Source of the DNA: Arthrobacter gengyunqii | GTDB lineage: Bacteria > Actinomycetota > Actinomycetes > Actinomycetales > Micrococcaceae | DNA: 64,000 nucleotides | Reading direction: 5' to 3' | Assembly: GCF_023022985.1 (NCBI RefSeq) | Contig: NZ_CP095461.1 | Location: 682,001-746,000 of the forward strand | Part shown: positions 1 through 8,679 of the stretch, in pieces | How the letters are laid out: each line of letters starts with the position of its first letter | Position numbering within the stretch: the first letter of the stretch is position 1 | Program-made: the position numbers and the translations under genes | Notes under the pieces: model-generated | Databases searched by the model: none | What the model was told of the DNA's origin: nothing | What the model saw: only the letters and a program-made list of their open reading frames with translations

Positions 1-2
1 CG

Positions 3-1946
3 CAAAGATTCAATTATCAGCAACGCGTTGGCCGAGCAGGCCGAGCCGGCCAAGCCTTCAGCTTCGCCATTACATCGTGCCGTGACTCCGCGCACGATGA
101 GTACTACTTCAACCACGCGGAGCGGATAACCGGCGACTTGGCACCTCAACCTTTCCTGGATCTGGGGCGTATGCGGATCGCCCAGCGAGTCGTGGCAGCA
201 GAACTGTTGAAAAGGGCCTTTCTCTCGTTGCCCGGGAGCCCCGAATGGAGCAGTGAAAGCCTGCACGGATCCTTCGGCAAGACGAGGGATTGGCCAAGGT
301 ACAGGAGCGGGGTGGAACACTGGCTGGCTACGAGCTCGCAGATCGCCCCCACTATTCGGAGGCTCACGGCCTACACGAAGCTCACGGAAACTGAGGTTGA
401 GGATCTCATCTCTTGGGCACGCACCTCCCTGTGTGAACGAATCGATTTCATCCTGAAACAGCCGCATGTCACTGAGGAGGAACTAAGTCAGGCGTTGGCT
501 TTGGGCGGCGTCCTGCCAATGTTTGGCTTTCCCACCCGAGTCCGGAACCTCTATCGGGACCTTCCGAAACGTAAACTTGACGATCAAGTCGTATCGGACC
601 GGCCGCTGGGCATGGCCATAACGAATTATGCTCCCGGGTCGCAGGTAGTCCGGGACCAGCTTGTTCATACCTCCGCAGGGTTTGCGCATTACGTACGGAA
701 GGGCAACGGCTGGGTCGCGGCAGATCCGCTGGGACCCAATCACCATGTCTCCCTCTGCCAGGAATGTGCCACGACCTTCATCGACAAGACTGTTGCCGCG
801 TGCCCCACGTGTGCTGCGCCCATGCAGCAATTCCGCATGTACGAGCCGCTGGGGTTCAGAACTACCTATGTGGAACGCCCGTTCAGAATCGACCAGTCAC
901 GTACCCATGCCAAAAGCATGCCGACTTTCGTATCGGAGCAGGAAATGAGCCTGCAGTCCCGCGTTTGCGACGTGGATCTTCGACTGTATGAGCAGGGAAA
1001 GCTGGTGCAGTACAACGACAATAAGACGAAACTGTTCAAGTTGTTGCGGCAAGCAGACCAATCTGTTGTGGCTTCAGACAAGAACCTGTACCCCTCGGGA
1101 TGGCGGGACATGCCTGAGACCGGACAGGATCTTGGGAGTGCGGCCATTGGAGAAATCCGGACCACCGATGCCCTGACTGTGGACTTCCTCCCGTTGCGGA
1201 CGGCCGACGGCGGCATTCCCATCCAGCAGTCAGTTTTGCCAGCTGGGCACGCGGCGCTTTGGTCGCTGGCGGAAGTTCTTCGAGTCGGCGCAAGGGAGCA
1301 GCTCGACATCGATCCTCAGGAGATCCAAGCAGGTCTTCAGTACATCACCGCGGGAGCTACTCCCACGGCGCGGGTCTTCTTAGCTGATTCCTTGGAGAAC
1401 GGTGCCGGGTACGCAGTCGAAATTGCCAAGCCTGACGTTTTTAATGAATTGCTGAGAAACACGAGGAAAGTCCTTCGCAACCAGTATGAGGACCGTTCGC
1501 ATATTTCCTGCTCCGCTTCCTGTCCTGACTGTCTGCGATCCTGGGATAACCAGCGGCTTCACGGTGCCCTGGACTGGAGACTGGCACTCGACATGTTGGA
1601 CCTCTGTTCAGGGGCTCCGATAAATGCTGAACGTTGGTTCGGCCGTAGAACCGAACTGGAATCAATGATTAACAGCATTAGCCCGGACGTCGGCATCACC
1701 TACGATGACAGCGGCATTCCACTCGTGAGCATTCCCGAAGCTCAGACGACAATTATGGTTAGTCATCCCTTGTGGTCCCGAAGCCCGGAACGGTTCAACA
1801 ACGAGCAGACGCATGCCATTGAGTCCATCCGACATGCCCACCCCGGACACAGGATCGCAGTCAGCGACTTCTATGACATCACTCGTCGGCCACTTCCTGT
1901 GCTGCTGGCTGCCTACAACGGGGCTGCAAACTACCTGAACGTGTAG
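3..1946 (+). CDS. Large DEAD/DEAH-type helicase with DUF1998 C-terminus (5' end cut by window edge)
   Basis: The frame is open from base 3, so the gene begins outside the window; the TTG at 138 is only an internal codon. The first visible residues read QQRVGRAGRAGQAF, which is superfamily 2 helicase motif VI, so the missing part should hold the ATPase lobes. Further on are two CxxC pairs (CQEC, CPTC near 760-830) that look like a zinc ribbon. Near 1507-1600 the segment CSASCPDCLRSWDN followed by LHGALDWRLALD is the typical DUF1998 (MrfA/DrmB-like) zinc-binding end. Such helicase-DUF1998 proteins occur in DNA repair (MrfA) and in phage-defence loci (DISARM drmA/drmB, Dpd). The setting beside BREX favours defence, but the exact system cannot be named without the upstream sequence. 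Confidence 0.8.
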   Translation, partial: QRFNYQQRVGRAGRAGQAFSFAITSCRDSAHDEYYFNHAERITGDLAPQPFLDLGRMRIAQRVVAAELLKRAFLSLPGSPEWSSESLHGSFGKTRDWPRYRSGVEHWLATSSQIAPTIRRLTAYTKLTETEVEDLISWARTSLCERIDFILKQPHVTEEELSQALALGGVLPMFGFPTRVRNLYRDLPKRKLDDQVVSDRPLGMAITNYAPGSQVVRDQLVHTSAGFAHYVRKGNGWVAADPLGPNHHVSLCQECATTFIDKTVAACPTCAAPMQQFRMYEPLGFRTTYVERPFRIDQSRTHAKSMPTFVSEQEMSLQSRVCDVDLRLYEQGKLVQYNDNKTKLFKLLRQADQSVVASDKNLYPSGWRDMPETGQDLGSAAIGEIRTTDALTVDFLPLRTADGGIPIQQSVLPAGHAALWSLAEVLRVGAREQLDIDPQEIQAGLQYITAGATPTARVFLADSLENGAGYAVEIAKPDVFNELLRNTRKVLRNQYEDRSHISCSASCPDCLRSWDNQRLHGALDWRLALDMLDLCSGAPINAERWFGRRTELESMINSISPDVGITYDDSGIPLVSIPEAQTTIMVSHPLWSRSPERFNNEQTHAIESIRHAHPGHRIAVSDFYDITRRPLPVLLAAYNGAANYLNV

Positions 1947-1954
1947 GCCATTTG

Positions 1955-1985
1955 GGTGGCGTGGGCGCGCTGCGCGCACGCCACC
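1955..1985 (+). terminator. Hairpin after the DUF1998 helicase gene
   Basis: GGTGGCGTG at 1955-1963 pairs with CACGCCACC at 1977-1985. Additional GC pairing inside gives a long, very stable stem with a short loop. It starts 9 bases after the stop codon. There is no T-run, as is common in high-G+C actinobacteria. Confidence 0.55.
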
Positions 1986-2527
1986 CCTGGCGGCAGCCCT
2001 TCTCATTCCGCAATCTCCTGTTGCCTTTTGTTATTCACGTCGTCTCACGGATGAGGTGACACAGCCGATTGTCTAGAGCAGGCTGATTTTGTCAGCCGAG
2101 CAAGAAAGTGTCCTTCTCAGTCTCGGCTCATATTGGGGTAGCAGTGGTGCGGCACACGTATGGGCGAACTTCCCGATTATCCTCCCGGAAGCTGATTCAT
2201 CAACATACAGGCCACATGTGATGCCGGCGTATACCGGCACGCCCAGGCCTGGATCTCGGGAACCGCTGAATCAACAGAGTCCATTGTCTTTCGGCGGTTA
2301 ATCTGATGGAATCCAGGGTGACCTGATTACCTCGACAGGGTTGGGGACGGGACTCCAGCACAGGGCGCCACATACCTGACCAGCAACTTATTCAGGGTAA
2401 TCCCGACTTAGTCCACAACTATTAGCTGCGGCGAGCCGTTCGGGTTCTGATCATAGAGCCGGGTATTGACCAGAAACTAGAAGGACAGCCGGTATAGCTA
2501 CCTCAGGTTGCTTATTGTGACTTGACC
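1986..2527. other. Intergenic stretch of about 540 bp without a convincing gene
   Basis: Short open frames here (for example 2089-2301) have no ribosome site and no coding bias. The stretch is less G+C-rich than most of the window. A small inverted repeat, TGCCGG-CGTATA-CCGGCA, lies at 2222-2239. It presumably carries the promoter of the following gene, but I could not assign a clear -35/-10 pair. Confidence 0.4.
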
Positions 2528-5014
2528 ATGTCGCCCACGGCACTTACATCACGGTTGCGTAGAATGTCGACGGTGATCAATGATGCAAAAATAGAAAACA
2601 TACGGACCGATACGCATGTTGAGGAATGGCGCAAACGACTAATTCAAGGTATTGAGTCTGGAGAGAGAGTCCAACCTGTGGATCAGGTGGGCTCCACTCC
2701 AACCGGAGAGGATAAGTATCCCGTCAGTACAGATTCGCTGCCTACTCTAGATGCAGCCGTGCTGAGAGATATCCTCGTCAACTTCGTTGGAAAACACGAT
2801 CCCCGTGGTCTAACTATTACCAACGTGAGGATTGTGGGGGAACTTGATCTCGAACATCTGGTCCTGGATTTCCCAATCGCATTCGAGCATGTCCACATGG
2901 ATAGTGACCTCAACCTGAACGGATTCAACTCGCCACAGCTTGATTTCTACAAATCCGGATTCCAAAGCATCAGACTCGAGCACGCGAGCTTCAATAAGAA
3001 TCTGATAATCCAAGAATGCTCGATAGAGGAGCAGCTCGATATCGGGAAGGTTAGTTGCGGAGAACTATGTCTAGATTCCACCACTATATTCGCTCGCACG
3101 GCTTCTGAATGGCCTGCTCTAAAGGCTCAAGGTCTAACAGTTTGCGGGCCGGTCAACGCATATAATATTGAATGCCGGGGTGAAGTCAGCTTCGTCGGGG
3201 CAAAAGTTGGTGGACACCTCGCCCTTAGTGGCGCAAAGGTAACTAAAAAATGTGGAACCAGCGAACGGCATTTGACTACCCAGGAAGATATGCCGTACAA
3301 GCATTGCACGGATAACGCAATTTGCATGGACTCGGTGGAAGTGGGGGGAGTGCTTGAATTACGAGACCTCGATTGCGGATGCAGTGTTCGCTTGCGGGGA
3401 GCAAAGATTGGGGGGCAGTTAATACTTACAAATTCTAAGATTGGCCGCCGTAATCCTGTCACGAGTAAGGGCCGGTCTGTTTCTTCTTGTCAGCTGGATT
3501 TAACAGGCGCGTACATAGGGCATAACTCCATATTGCAGGGACTTATAACGGGGAACGTGACGCTTCACGACGCCACGATGAAAGACCTTGATTTAGATAA
3601 TGCCCAAGTGGGAAGTTCTGAAGGTAAAAGTATCGAAGCGACGGGGGCGTCGTTAGCTTCGGTATCCCTTACCGGGGGCCGCCTCCAGGGGGTCGCAGAC
3701 TTCCAGCAATCCACAATCGCGGGATCCATAACTTCAAGACCTTCAAATCCACGGACCGTGCTGGCTGGTCTCAATATTTCCCGTGCGGTGATTGAAGGAG
3801 GCGTTGATCTGGGGTATATCCAGATTACCAAGTATGGGGTCAGTGCCGAACACGCCAACATTACGGGACAGTTTGTCATTCACCTGAACTCTTCTGTGGC
3901 TACGGCGGTCCCCGCTTCCCCAGCGATCGACGCAGCCAACTCCCGTATGCAAAATTTCCGGACTACTGGCAGCACGGCATTGGGCGGCTCCATGAATTTT
4001 GATGGTGCTACCGTTGCACATCTGCAGCTCGGAGGCACGTCTTCCCGAGAGAATGAGTATGCGTCCAATAAATCTGGTTCAGTGATTGCTAAACATGAAA
4101 TGACTTCGATGCGGGCACGCAACGCAAACATCTTGCATTTACAAGTTCACAACGACTCGGCATGGCAGGGCGGTCTGATATTAAGCGGTTCCGCCATTGG
4201 GCACTTGAACTTCGAGTCTGGAAGCTCAAGTGCGCCCTCTGTTACAGGGACCACAGCTTTTACGCTCACGAATGTTTCAGGATTGCCGTTCACTGATTGG
4301 AAGGCGAGCCTTTCATGGCTTCAGGCCAGTACCGAGGCTTCCTCACTGCCGTATGAGATAGATGCCCATGAATCGGGGCCCTTAACGCCTACAGATTCAC
4401 ATCCTCGCAGCTTTCGTGCCCAACCTTGGTTGGAAGTAGCTAGGGTATTCGAATCCAGTGGCCAGGAGTCAGATGGAAGGAGATTGAGGTACGAGGCGGC
4501 TGACCGACTTCTCAGAACTCGAAAGAGTTGGTTTTCCAACACCGTCTGGCGTCACATCTCAAAATGGACAATCGGACATGGATTTTACTCCCAGGCAGCA
4601 ATAGCCTGGCTGGGAATTCTGTGGGTCATATCCACATTGCTGGTCGGAATGAATGCCGCAGCTTTTACGCCAACGGATCGGTCGGCCGCATTTATTATTA
4701 CGTCGGAAGATGCGTCTGCTGCCGCCATAAGACCAACCGTAGAAGAACCCGCTGCCTCCGACTCCACGCCCACGGCCGAATCTAAAGTTGCAACAGCGGT
4801 TACAACGCCAGCTCCGCTTGCATACCCTAGCCTTATCCCTCCGCTTTATGCGGTTGACGTGGTTCTTTCTCCTTTGGGGACCGGCCAATCGACCGCGTGG
4901 CAGGTAAGCACAGATGCTTGGCTAAGCGTGGGGCTGACGATCATAAAAATGATGTCCTGGGCATTGCTTGGTCTGTTTATCACTGGAATCTCGGGCCTCC
5001 TCGGCAAGAAATAG
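2528..5014 (+). CDS. Long beta-helix-like repeat protein with C-terminal membrane segments
   Basis: About 828 residues. From roughly residue 95 to 590 the protein repeats a loose 20-25 residue pattern of short hydrophobic strands separated by Gly/Ala-Lys-Val/Ile-Gly-Gly turns (for example SFVGAKVGGHLALSGAKV, VRLRGAKIGGQLILTNSKI). This is like the pentapeptide or right-handed beta-helix proteins often auto-named membrane-associated oxidoreductase in Streptomyces. A segment with PWLEVARVFESSGQESDGRR matches the conserved junction of that family. Two membrane helices follow (near residues 690-710 and 805-825), so the helix domain is probably membrane-anchored. I see no catalytic motif. The start is uncertain: TTG 2522, ATG 2528 or ATG 2564, none with a good ribosome site. 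The gene is clearly A+T-richer than its neighbours, suggesting separate acquisition. Confidence 0.65.
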   Translation: MSPTALTSRLRRMSTVINDAKIENIRTDTHVEEWRKRLIQGIESGERVQPVDQVGSTPTGEDKYPVSTDSLPTLDAAVLRDILVNFVGKHDPRGLTITNVRIVGELDLEHLVLDFPIAFEHVHMDSDLNLNGFNSPQLDFYKSGFQSIRLEHASFNKNLIIQECSIEEQLDIGKVSCGELCLDSTTIFARTASEWPALKAQGLTVCGPVNAYNIECRGEVSFVGAKVGGHLALSGAKVTKKCGTSERHLTTQEDMPYKHCTDNAICMDSVEVGGVLELRDLDCGCSVRLRGAKIGGQLILTNSKIGRRNPVTSKGRSVSSCQLDLTGAYIGHNSILQGLITGNVTLHDATMKDLDLDNAQVGSSEGKSIEATGASLASVSLTGGRLQGVADFQQSTIAGSITSRPSNPRTVLAGLNISRAVIEGGVDLGYIQITKYGVSAEHANITGQFVIHLNSSVATAVPASPAIDAANSRMQNFRTTGSTALGGSMNFDGATVAHLQLGGTSSRENEYASNKSGSVIAKHEMTSMRARNANILHLQVHNDSAWQGGLILSGSAIGHLNFESGSSSAPSVTGTTAFTLTNVSGLPFTDWKASLSWLQASTEASSLPYEIDAHESGPLTPTDSHPRSFRAQPWLEVARVFESSGQESDGRRLRYEAADRLLRTRKSWFSNTVWRHISKWTIGHGFYSQAAIAWLGILWVISTLLVGMNAAAFTPTDRSAAFIITSEDASAAAIRPTVEEPAASDSTPTAESKVATAVTTPAPLAYPSLIPPLYAVDVVLSPLGTGQSTAWQVSTDAWLSVGLTIIKMMSWALLGLFITGISGLLGKK

Positions 5015-5100
5015 TCTGCTTGCTTTTGTTGATGGTGACGCGATCAGGAGTCGCGGGTATCCATACAGGCGGAAGGCTGGGGTCTTCTTGCTGAACTACA

Positions 5101-5136
5101 CGGGTCCCTGGCTTGGGCTGGCAAGCTAGAGACCCG
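5101..5136. terminator. Hairpin between two convergent genes
   Basis: CGGGTC at 5101-5106 pairs with GACCCG at 5131-5136, and inside it GCTTG at 5111-5115 pairs with CAAGC at 5122-5126. It lies in the gap between the convergent repeat-protein gene and brxHI, so it could serve both. Confidence 0.4.
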
Positions 5137-5194
5137 GAGAGGCGATGCGTTGCTAGATTTCCTGAATCCGAACTAGTGACAAAATTCTGTCTGT

Positions 5195-7318
5195 TTACCC
5201 AGAGACCAGACCCATCCCAGCAACCCGCGCGGCATGGTTAGGATCCCCGTTTCTTGCTCCAACGACGTTCAGCGCCAAGCCAGCGGGCAGAAGCTCAGAG
5301 AATTTTAGGGCCTTCAGCGCACGGGCGTCCACCTGGGGCGAGAAACGAGTTGGGGAACTTTCCAGGGCCGCACTAATGGAGTTGAGTGCTTTGCCAAGGG
5401 CTCCTACGGTGGCGTCCCGATGTAGCCCAATCTGCCAGTTATTGAAGTGGCGCGTTTCGTCCAGCAGCTCGGGAGCAACCTCAAGCAGACCAGCCACCAG
5501 CACAGCGTTGGCACGGGCACCGGCCCATGTCCACCAGCGCAGCTGACCGTTGTCCTCATGGACCAGTGCTGTTCTGCCCGCAGTCACCCGTAGCGCGTAC
5601 TCATCACGCAGCTGGTCGAGTTGGGCTACAGCGCGTTTGGACAGACGAACGCAGGGTAAATCCGCACCTAAAAGGACTCTCCGGGTAGCGTCGCTGAGCT
5701 CGAAGGATTCGGGCTGGGGCATCCCCGACCACCGAGAATCGGCGGCAGCCCGTGAAGGCTCCACAAAGGCACGGCGGCGTTTCCAATCGACATAGGTGAC
5801 CTGCCAGGCCCTGCCACCAAGAGTCAGGAGCCGCGGACCATCTACCTTGCGCTGAAACAGCATTGGGTCAACAGAACCGATTTCTTCTCGACCCTGCAAA
5901 ACGGTAATTTGTGGGTCAGCAGTGAACACGGCCATCAGGTCGCGATAGTGGATACCACCGTACTTGCGTTCTGACTCAGGCCCCATGAAGAGCATGCCCT
6001 GATCGGAATCGAGATGACCGGTCTCCACCAGCCACTCGGCGATACGGTTCCATTCGTCCGGTGAAGCGAGGGGCAATCCGTCGAACCATTCTGACCAGCT
6101 TTGATCCCCGACGCGTCGTTCCTGCAGCGTCAGTCCAAGCAGCTGCTGTGCAGCCACGTGAAGCGGCAGGGGAGGAGCCTTCACCGGTTCGACGTAGCCT
6201 TCCGACCACAACAGAAGAAGGCCGCAGGCGCGCAGAAACTGTGCATCGTCCGTGCTGAGGAACAGCATATTGCGGGACGTGCCTGGACGCCGTCCCGTGC
6301 GTCCCAGCCGCTGTAAAAGTGAGGCCACCGTTCGCGGAGCACCGATCTGAATGGTGCGGTCCAGGTCACCGACATCAATCCCCAGCTCCAAGGTCGAGGT
6401 AGAGACAATGACGCAATCACGGGCTTCGGAGAAAGCCGTCTCGGCCTGTCGCCTCGCATCCACTGACAACGAAGAATGCGACACGAAAGTCTCCGTTCCG
6501 CGGTCACGCAGAGACAGGGCAACCTTCTCAACTGTCCGCCGTGAGTCCGTAAACACCAGGCGCTTTTCACCATGATGCAGCGCGGAGATCACCTTAGCGG
6601 CGTTCGCCTCATTGCCCACAAAGTCCAGCTGCAGGTCGGGCACAGGACCACTGCCTGCCTCCGGTGCGACCACAGTGGACTTCACGCCACGAGACTTGTT
6701 ACTGCCCTGCAGCCAGGACAAAAGCTCGGGAGCATTGCCTACTGTGGCAGACAGCCCAACACGCTGAATACTCCGACCCGCAAGCCCCGAGATACGCTCA
6801 AGAACGCTGAGCAGGTGCCATCCGCGGTCGTCCCCGGCGAACGCATGCACCTCATCCACCACCACGGCGCGGACATCAGCGAACAGCTTGCGCGGATCGG
6901 CGAGGGTGGAAACGAGCATCGATTCCAGGGACTCCGGGGTGGTCAGGAGAATGTCCGGCCGGGCAAGCACCTGCCGCTTCCTGGCACCGGCACCAGTGTC
7001 ACCGTGACGCACTGACGCCGTTCTGCCCAGCCATGAAGCGTATGAGCCCACACGCGGTTCAAGGTTGTTCAGCAGTGCCCGGAGCGGGCACACATACAGC
7101 AGGGACGTGCCGGACCAAGACTCGTCCGCCATGCGGGTAAGCAGCGGAAACATAGCCGCCTCCGTTTTACCGCCCGCGGTCGGTGCCAACAGCAGCGCGT
7201 CATCGCCACCAAGGACGGGCTGTATGGCCTGTGATTGCAGCGGGCGCAGGCTGTCCCACCCCAGCGAGTTCACGATGTTGTACTGAACCACCTGGTTCAG
7301 CGAATCGAAGTCCGACAT
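5195..7318 (-). CDS. brxHI: BrxHI, Lhr-like superfamily 2 helicase of type 2 BREX
   Basis: 707 residues with a full helicase motif set: Walker A APTAGGKTE (residues 45-53), DEVH box (155-158), SAT motif (190-192) and motif VI LLQRLGRTGRRPG (around 340). The Lhr-like layout and length fit BrxHI, the helicase that closes type 2 BREX operons. It is the last gene of the operon here. Its ATG lies 5 bases after the brxD stop, with GAAGG immediately before it. The biochemical role within BREX is unknown; it may remodel DNA or DNA-protein complexes during restriction of incoming phage. The identity rests on motifs plus gene order. Confidence 0.88.
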   Translation of the reverse strand: MSDFDSLNQVVQYNIVNSLGWDSLRPLQSQAIQPVLGGDDALLLAPTAGGKTEAAMFPLLTRMADESWSGTSLLYVCPLRALLNNLEPRVGSYASWLGRTASVRHGDTGAGARKRQVLARPDILLTTPESLESMLVSTLADPRKLFADVRAVVVDEVHAFAGDDRGWHLLSVLERISGLAGRSIQRVGLSATVGNAPELLSWLQGSNKSRGVKSTVVAPEAGSGPVPDLQLDFVGNEANAAKVISALHHGEKRLVFTDSRRTVEKVALSLRDRGTETFVSHSSLSVDARRQAETAFSEARDCVIVSTSTLELGIDVGDLDRTIQIGAPRTVASLLQRLGRTGRRPGTSRNMLFLSTDDAQFLRACGLLLLWSEGYVEPVKAPPLPLHVAAQQLLGLTLQERRVGDQSWSEWFDGLPLASPDEWNRIAEWLVETGHLDSDQGMLFMGPESERKYGGIHYRDLMAVFTADPQITVLQGREEIGSVDPMLFQRKVDGPRLLTLGGRAWQVTYVDWKRRRAFVEPSRAAADSRWSGMPQPESFELSDATRRVLLGADLPCVRLSKRAVAQLDQLRDEYALRVTAGRTALVHEDNGQLRWWTWAGARANAVLVAGLLEVAPELLDETRHFNNWQIGLHRDATVGALGKALNSISAALESSPTRFSPQVDARALKALKFSELLPAGLALNVVGARNGDPNHAARVAGMGLVSG

Positions 7319-7323
7319 CCTTC

Positions 7324-8679
7324 TCAGAGGTCCAGATCCACGTCATCCGCAATGGAAACAAAGCCGGCAGGAGAAGCCGCCCGTGATGAACCCGCAGCGT
7401 TACGCTCCTCCGGACTCAATTCCTCCGTGCTGAGCGTGGGCGCATAGTGCTTGCGGGGATCGAAGTCAGGGAACTGATCCACACGGTCCAGCACATCACC
7501 CACCAGTTTCTTGAGAAAGATCCGGGGAGCCAACCCGACTTTTCCACCGAGCCCGCCGGCAACCGCACCAGCCAGATCACCGATGTAGACGTCGTCGACC
7601 AGCGACCGAACACGGGCTGGTTCACTCGCCCCGTCAGCGTAAAGGTCCCGTACCTTGGCGCCTAGCGACTCCAACGAGGCACGGTTAAACCCGGCCAGCC
7701 GGATCTGGACTGCCCTCGGGTTGTCGAAACGGGAGTCCGTGCCGAAATCCGTCGCCAGCCGCTGGGCCAAGGGAGCCAGCCGCGGCACCCCGGACGGCCC
7801 TTCGAAAAACGCAGGGGTGCCGGTCAGCACCAGGTACAGTCCGGGGAACCTCCCGGAGTCCACTTCATCCATCAGCTGACGGAGGGCGTTGAGCGCTTTG
7901 TCCCGGACATCGGACCGCATCCGCTGCAGAGTTTCCACCTCGTCCAGAACGACCAATAGCCCGGGATGCCCGGCGTCGCGGAGGATCAGTAACAATCCCT
8001 GCAAAAAACCGAGCGCACCAAAGTGGTCGAGGTCACCACGAACCCCGGCCGAGCGCTTGGCGGCAGCACCAACGTGGGGTTGTCCCGCCAACCATGCTGC
8101 CAGCCCATCAGCTGTGGCCGTGTCGCCTGCTGCCACGGCCGAGCGGTAACCTCGCAGGGCCTGAGCGAAGGCCGGGGTTTTCGAGCTGACTGCAGCCAGC
8201 CGCCGGTCCAGCAGCTCGTCGGCGGCGGTGGCCAAAGCTGCAGCTGAACCGTCAGCCAGGGTGGGATCGGCAGCCAGAACGTCGTCTTCCAAAGTGAAGA
8301 GCCACGCATCCAGCACGGAGCGGAAGGCACTCGGAGGAACCGACGCTGTTCGGAGGGACTCGGTAATCCTCCGGTAGACGGTCTCCAGCTTATGCAGAGG
8401 AGTCTCCGTCTCCGAGATCTGAACTTCAGCCGAGGCGAAACCGCGGCGCATGGCTTTTTCGGCGAGGTGTCGGGTGTAGAAAGTCTTGCCGGTCCCGTAT
8501 TCACCGCGAACGGCTTTGACCACCGCGCCGCCGCCGGCTACAGAATCGAGTTCCTCCTCGACGGACTGATGGAAGCGTTCCAACCCGACGGCCAGTATGT
8601 CCAAACCATTTGCGGGGACCGTACCGCGGCGCAGCGCGTCAATGACCTCACGGCGTCGCCGAGGAGAGATTTCAGCCAC
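7324..8679 (-). CDS. brxD: BrxD, P-loop ATPase of type 2 BREX
   Basis: 451 residues. Walker A reads GEYGTGKTF (59-67) and Walker B LLVVLDEVE (241-249), the pattern of the BrxD family of AAA-like ATPases (DUF2791-type). It starts with GTG, overlaps the end of pglZ by 8 bases, and is followed at once by brxHI, which is the canonical brxD-brxHI tail of type 2 BREX. It probably forms a functional pair with BrxHI, since the two genes occur together. The sequence after about residue 425 is acidic and probably flexible. Confidence 0.88.
   Translation of the reverse strand: MAEISPRRRREVIDALRRGTVPANGLDILAVGLERFHQSVEEELDSVAGGGAVVKAVRGEYGTGKTFYTRHLAEKAMRRGFASAEVQISETETPLHKLETVYRRITESLRTASVPPSAFRSVLDAWLFTLEDDVLAADPTLADGSAAALATAADELLDRRLAAVSSKTPAFAQALRGYRSAVAAGDTATADGLAAWLAGQPHVGAAAKRSAGVRGDLDHFGALGFLQGLLLILRDAGHPGLLVVLDEVETLQRMRSDVRDKALNALRQLMDEVDSGRFPGLYLVLTGTPAFFEGPSGVPRLAPLAQRLATDFGTDSRFDNPRAVQIRLAGFNRASLESLGAKVRDLYADGASEPARVRSLVDDVYIGDLAGAVAGGLGGKVGLAPRIFLKKLVGDVLDRVDQFPDFDPRKHYAPTLSTEELSPEERNAAGSSRAASPAGFVSIADDVDLDL

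Noticed and set aside
2089..2301. Small gene of 70 codons in the gap before the beta-helix gene
   Set aside because: No ribosome site, no coding bias, no recognisable sequence.
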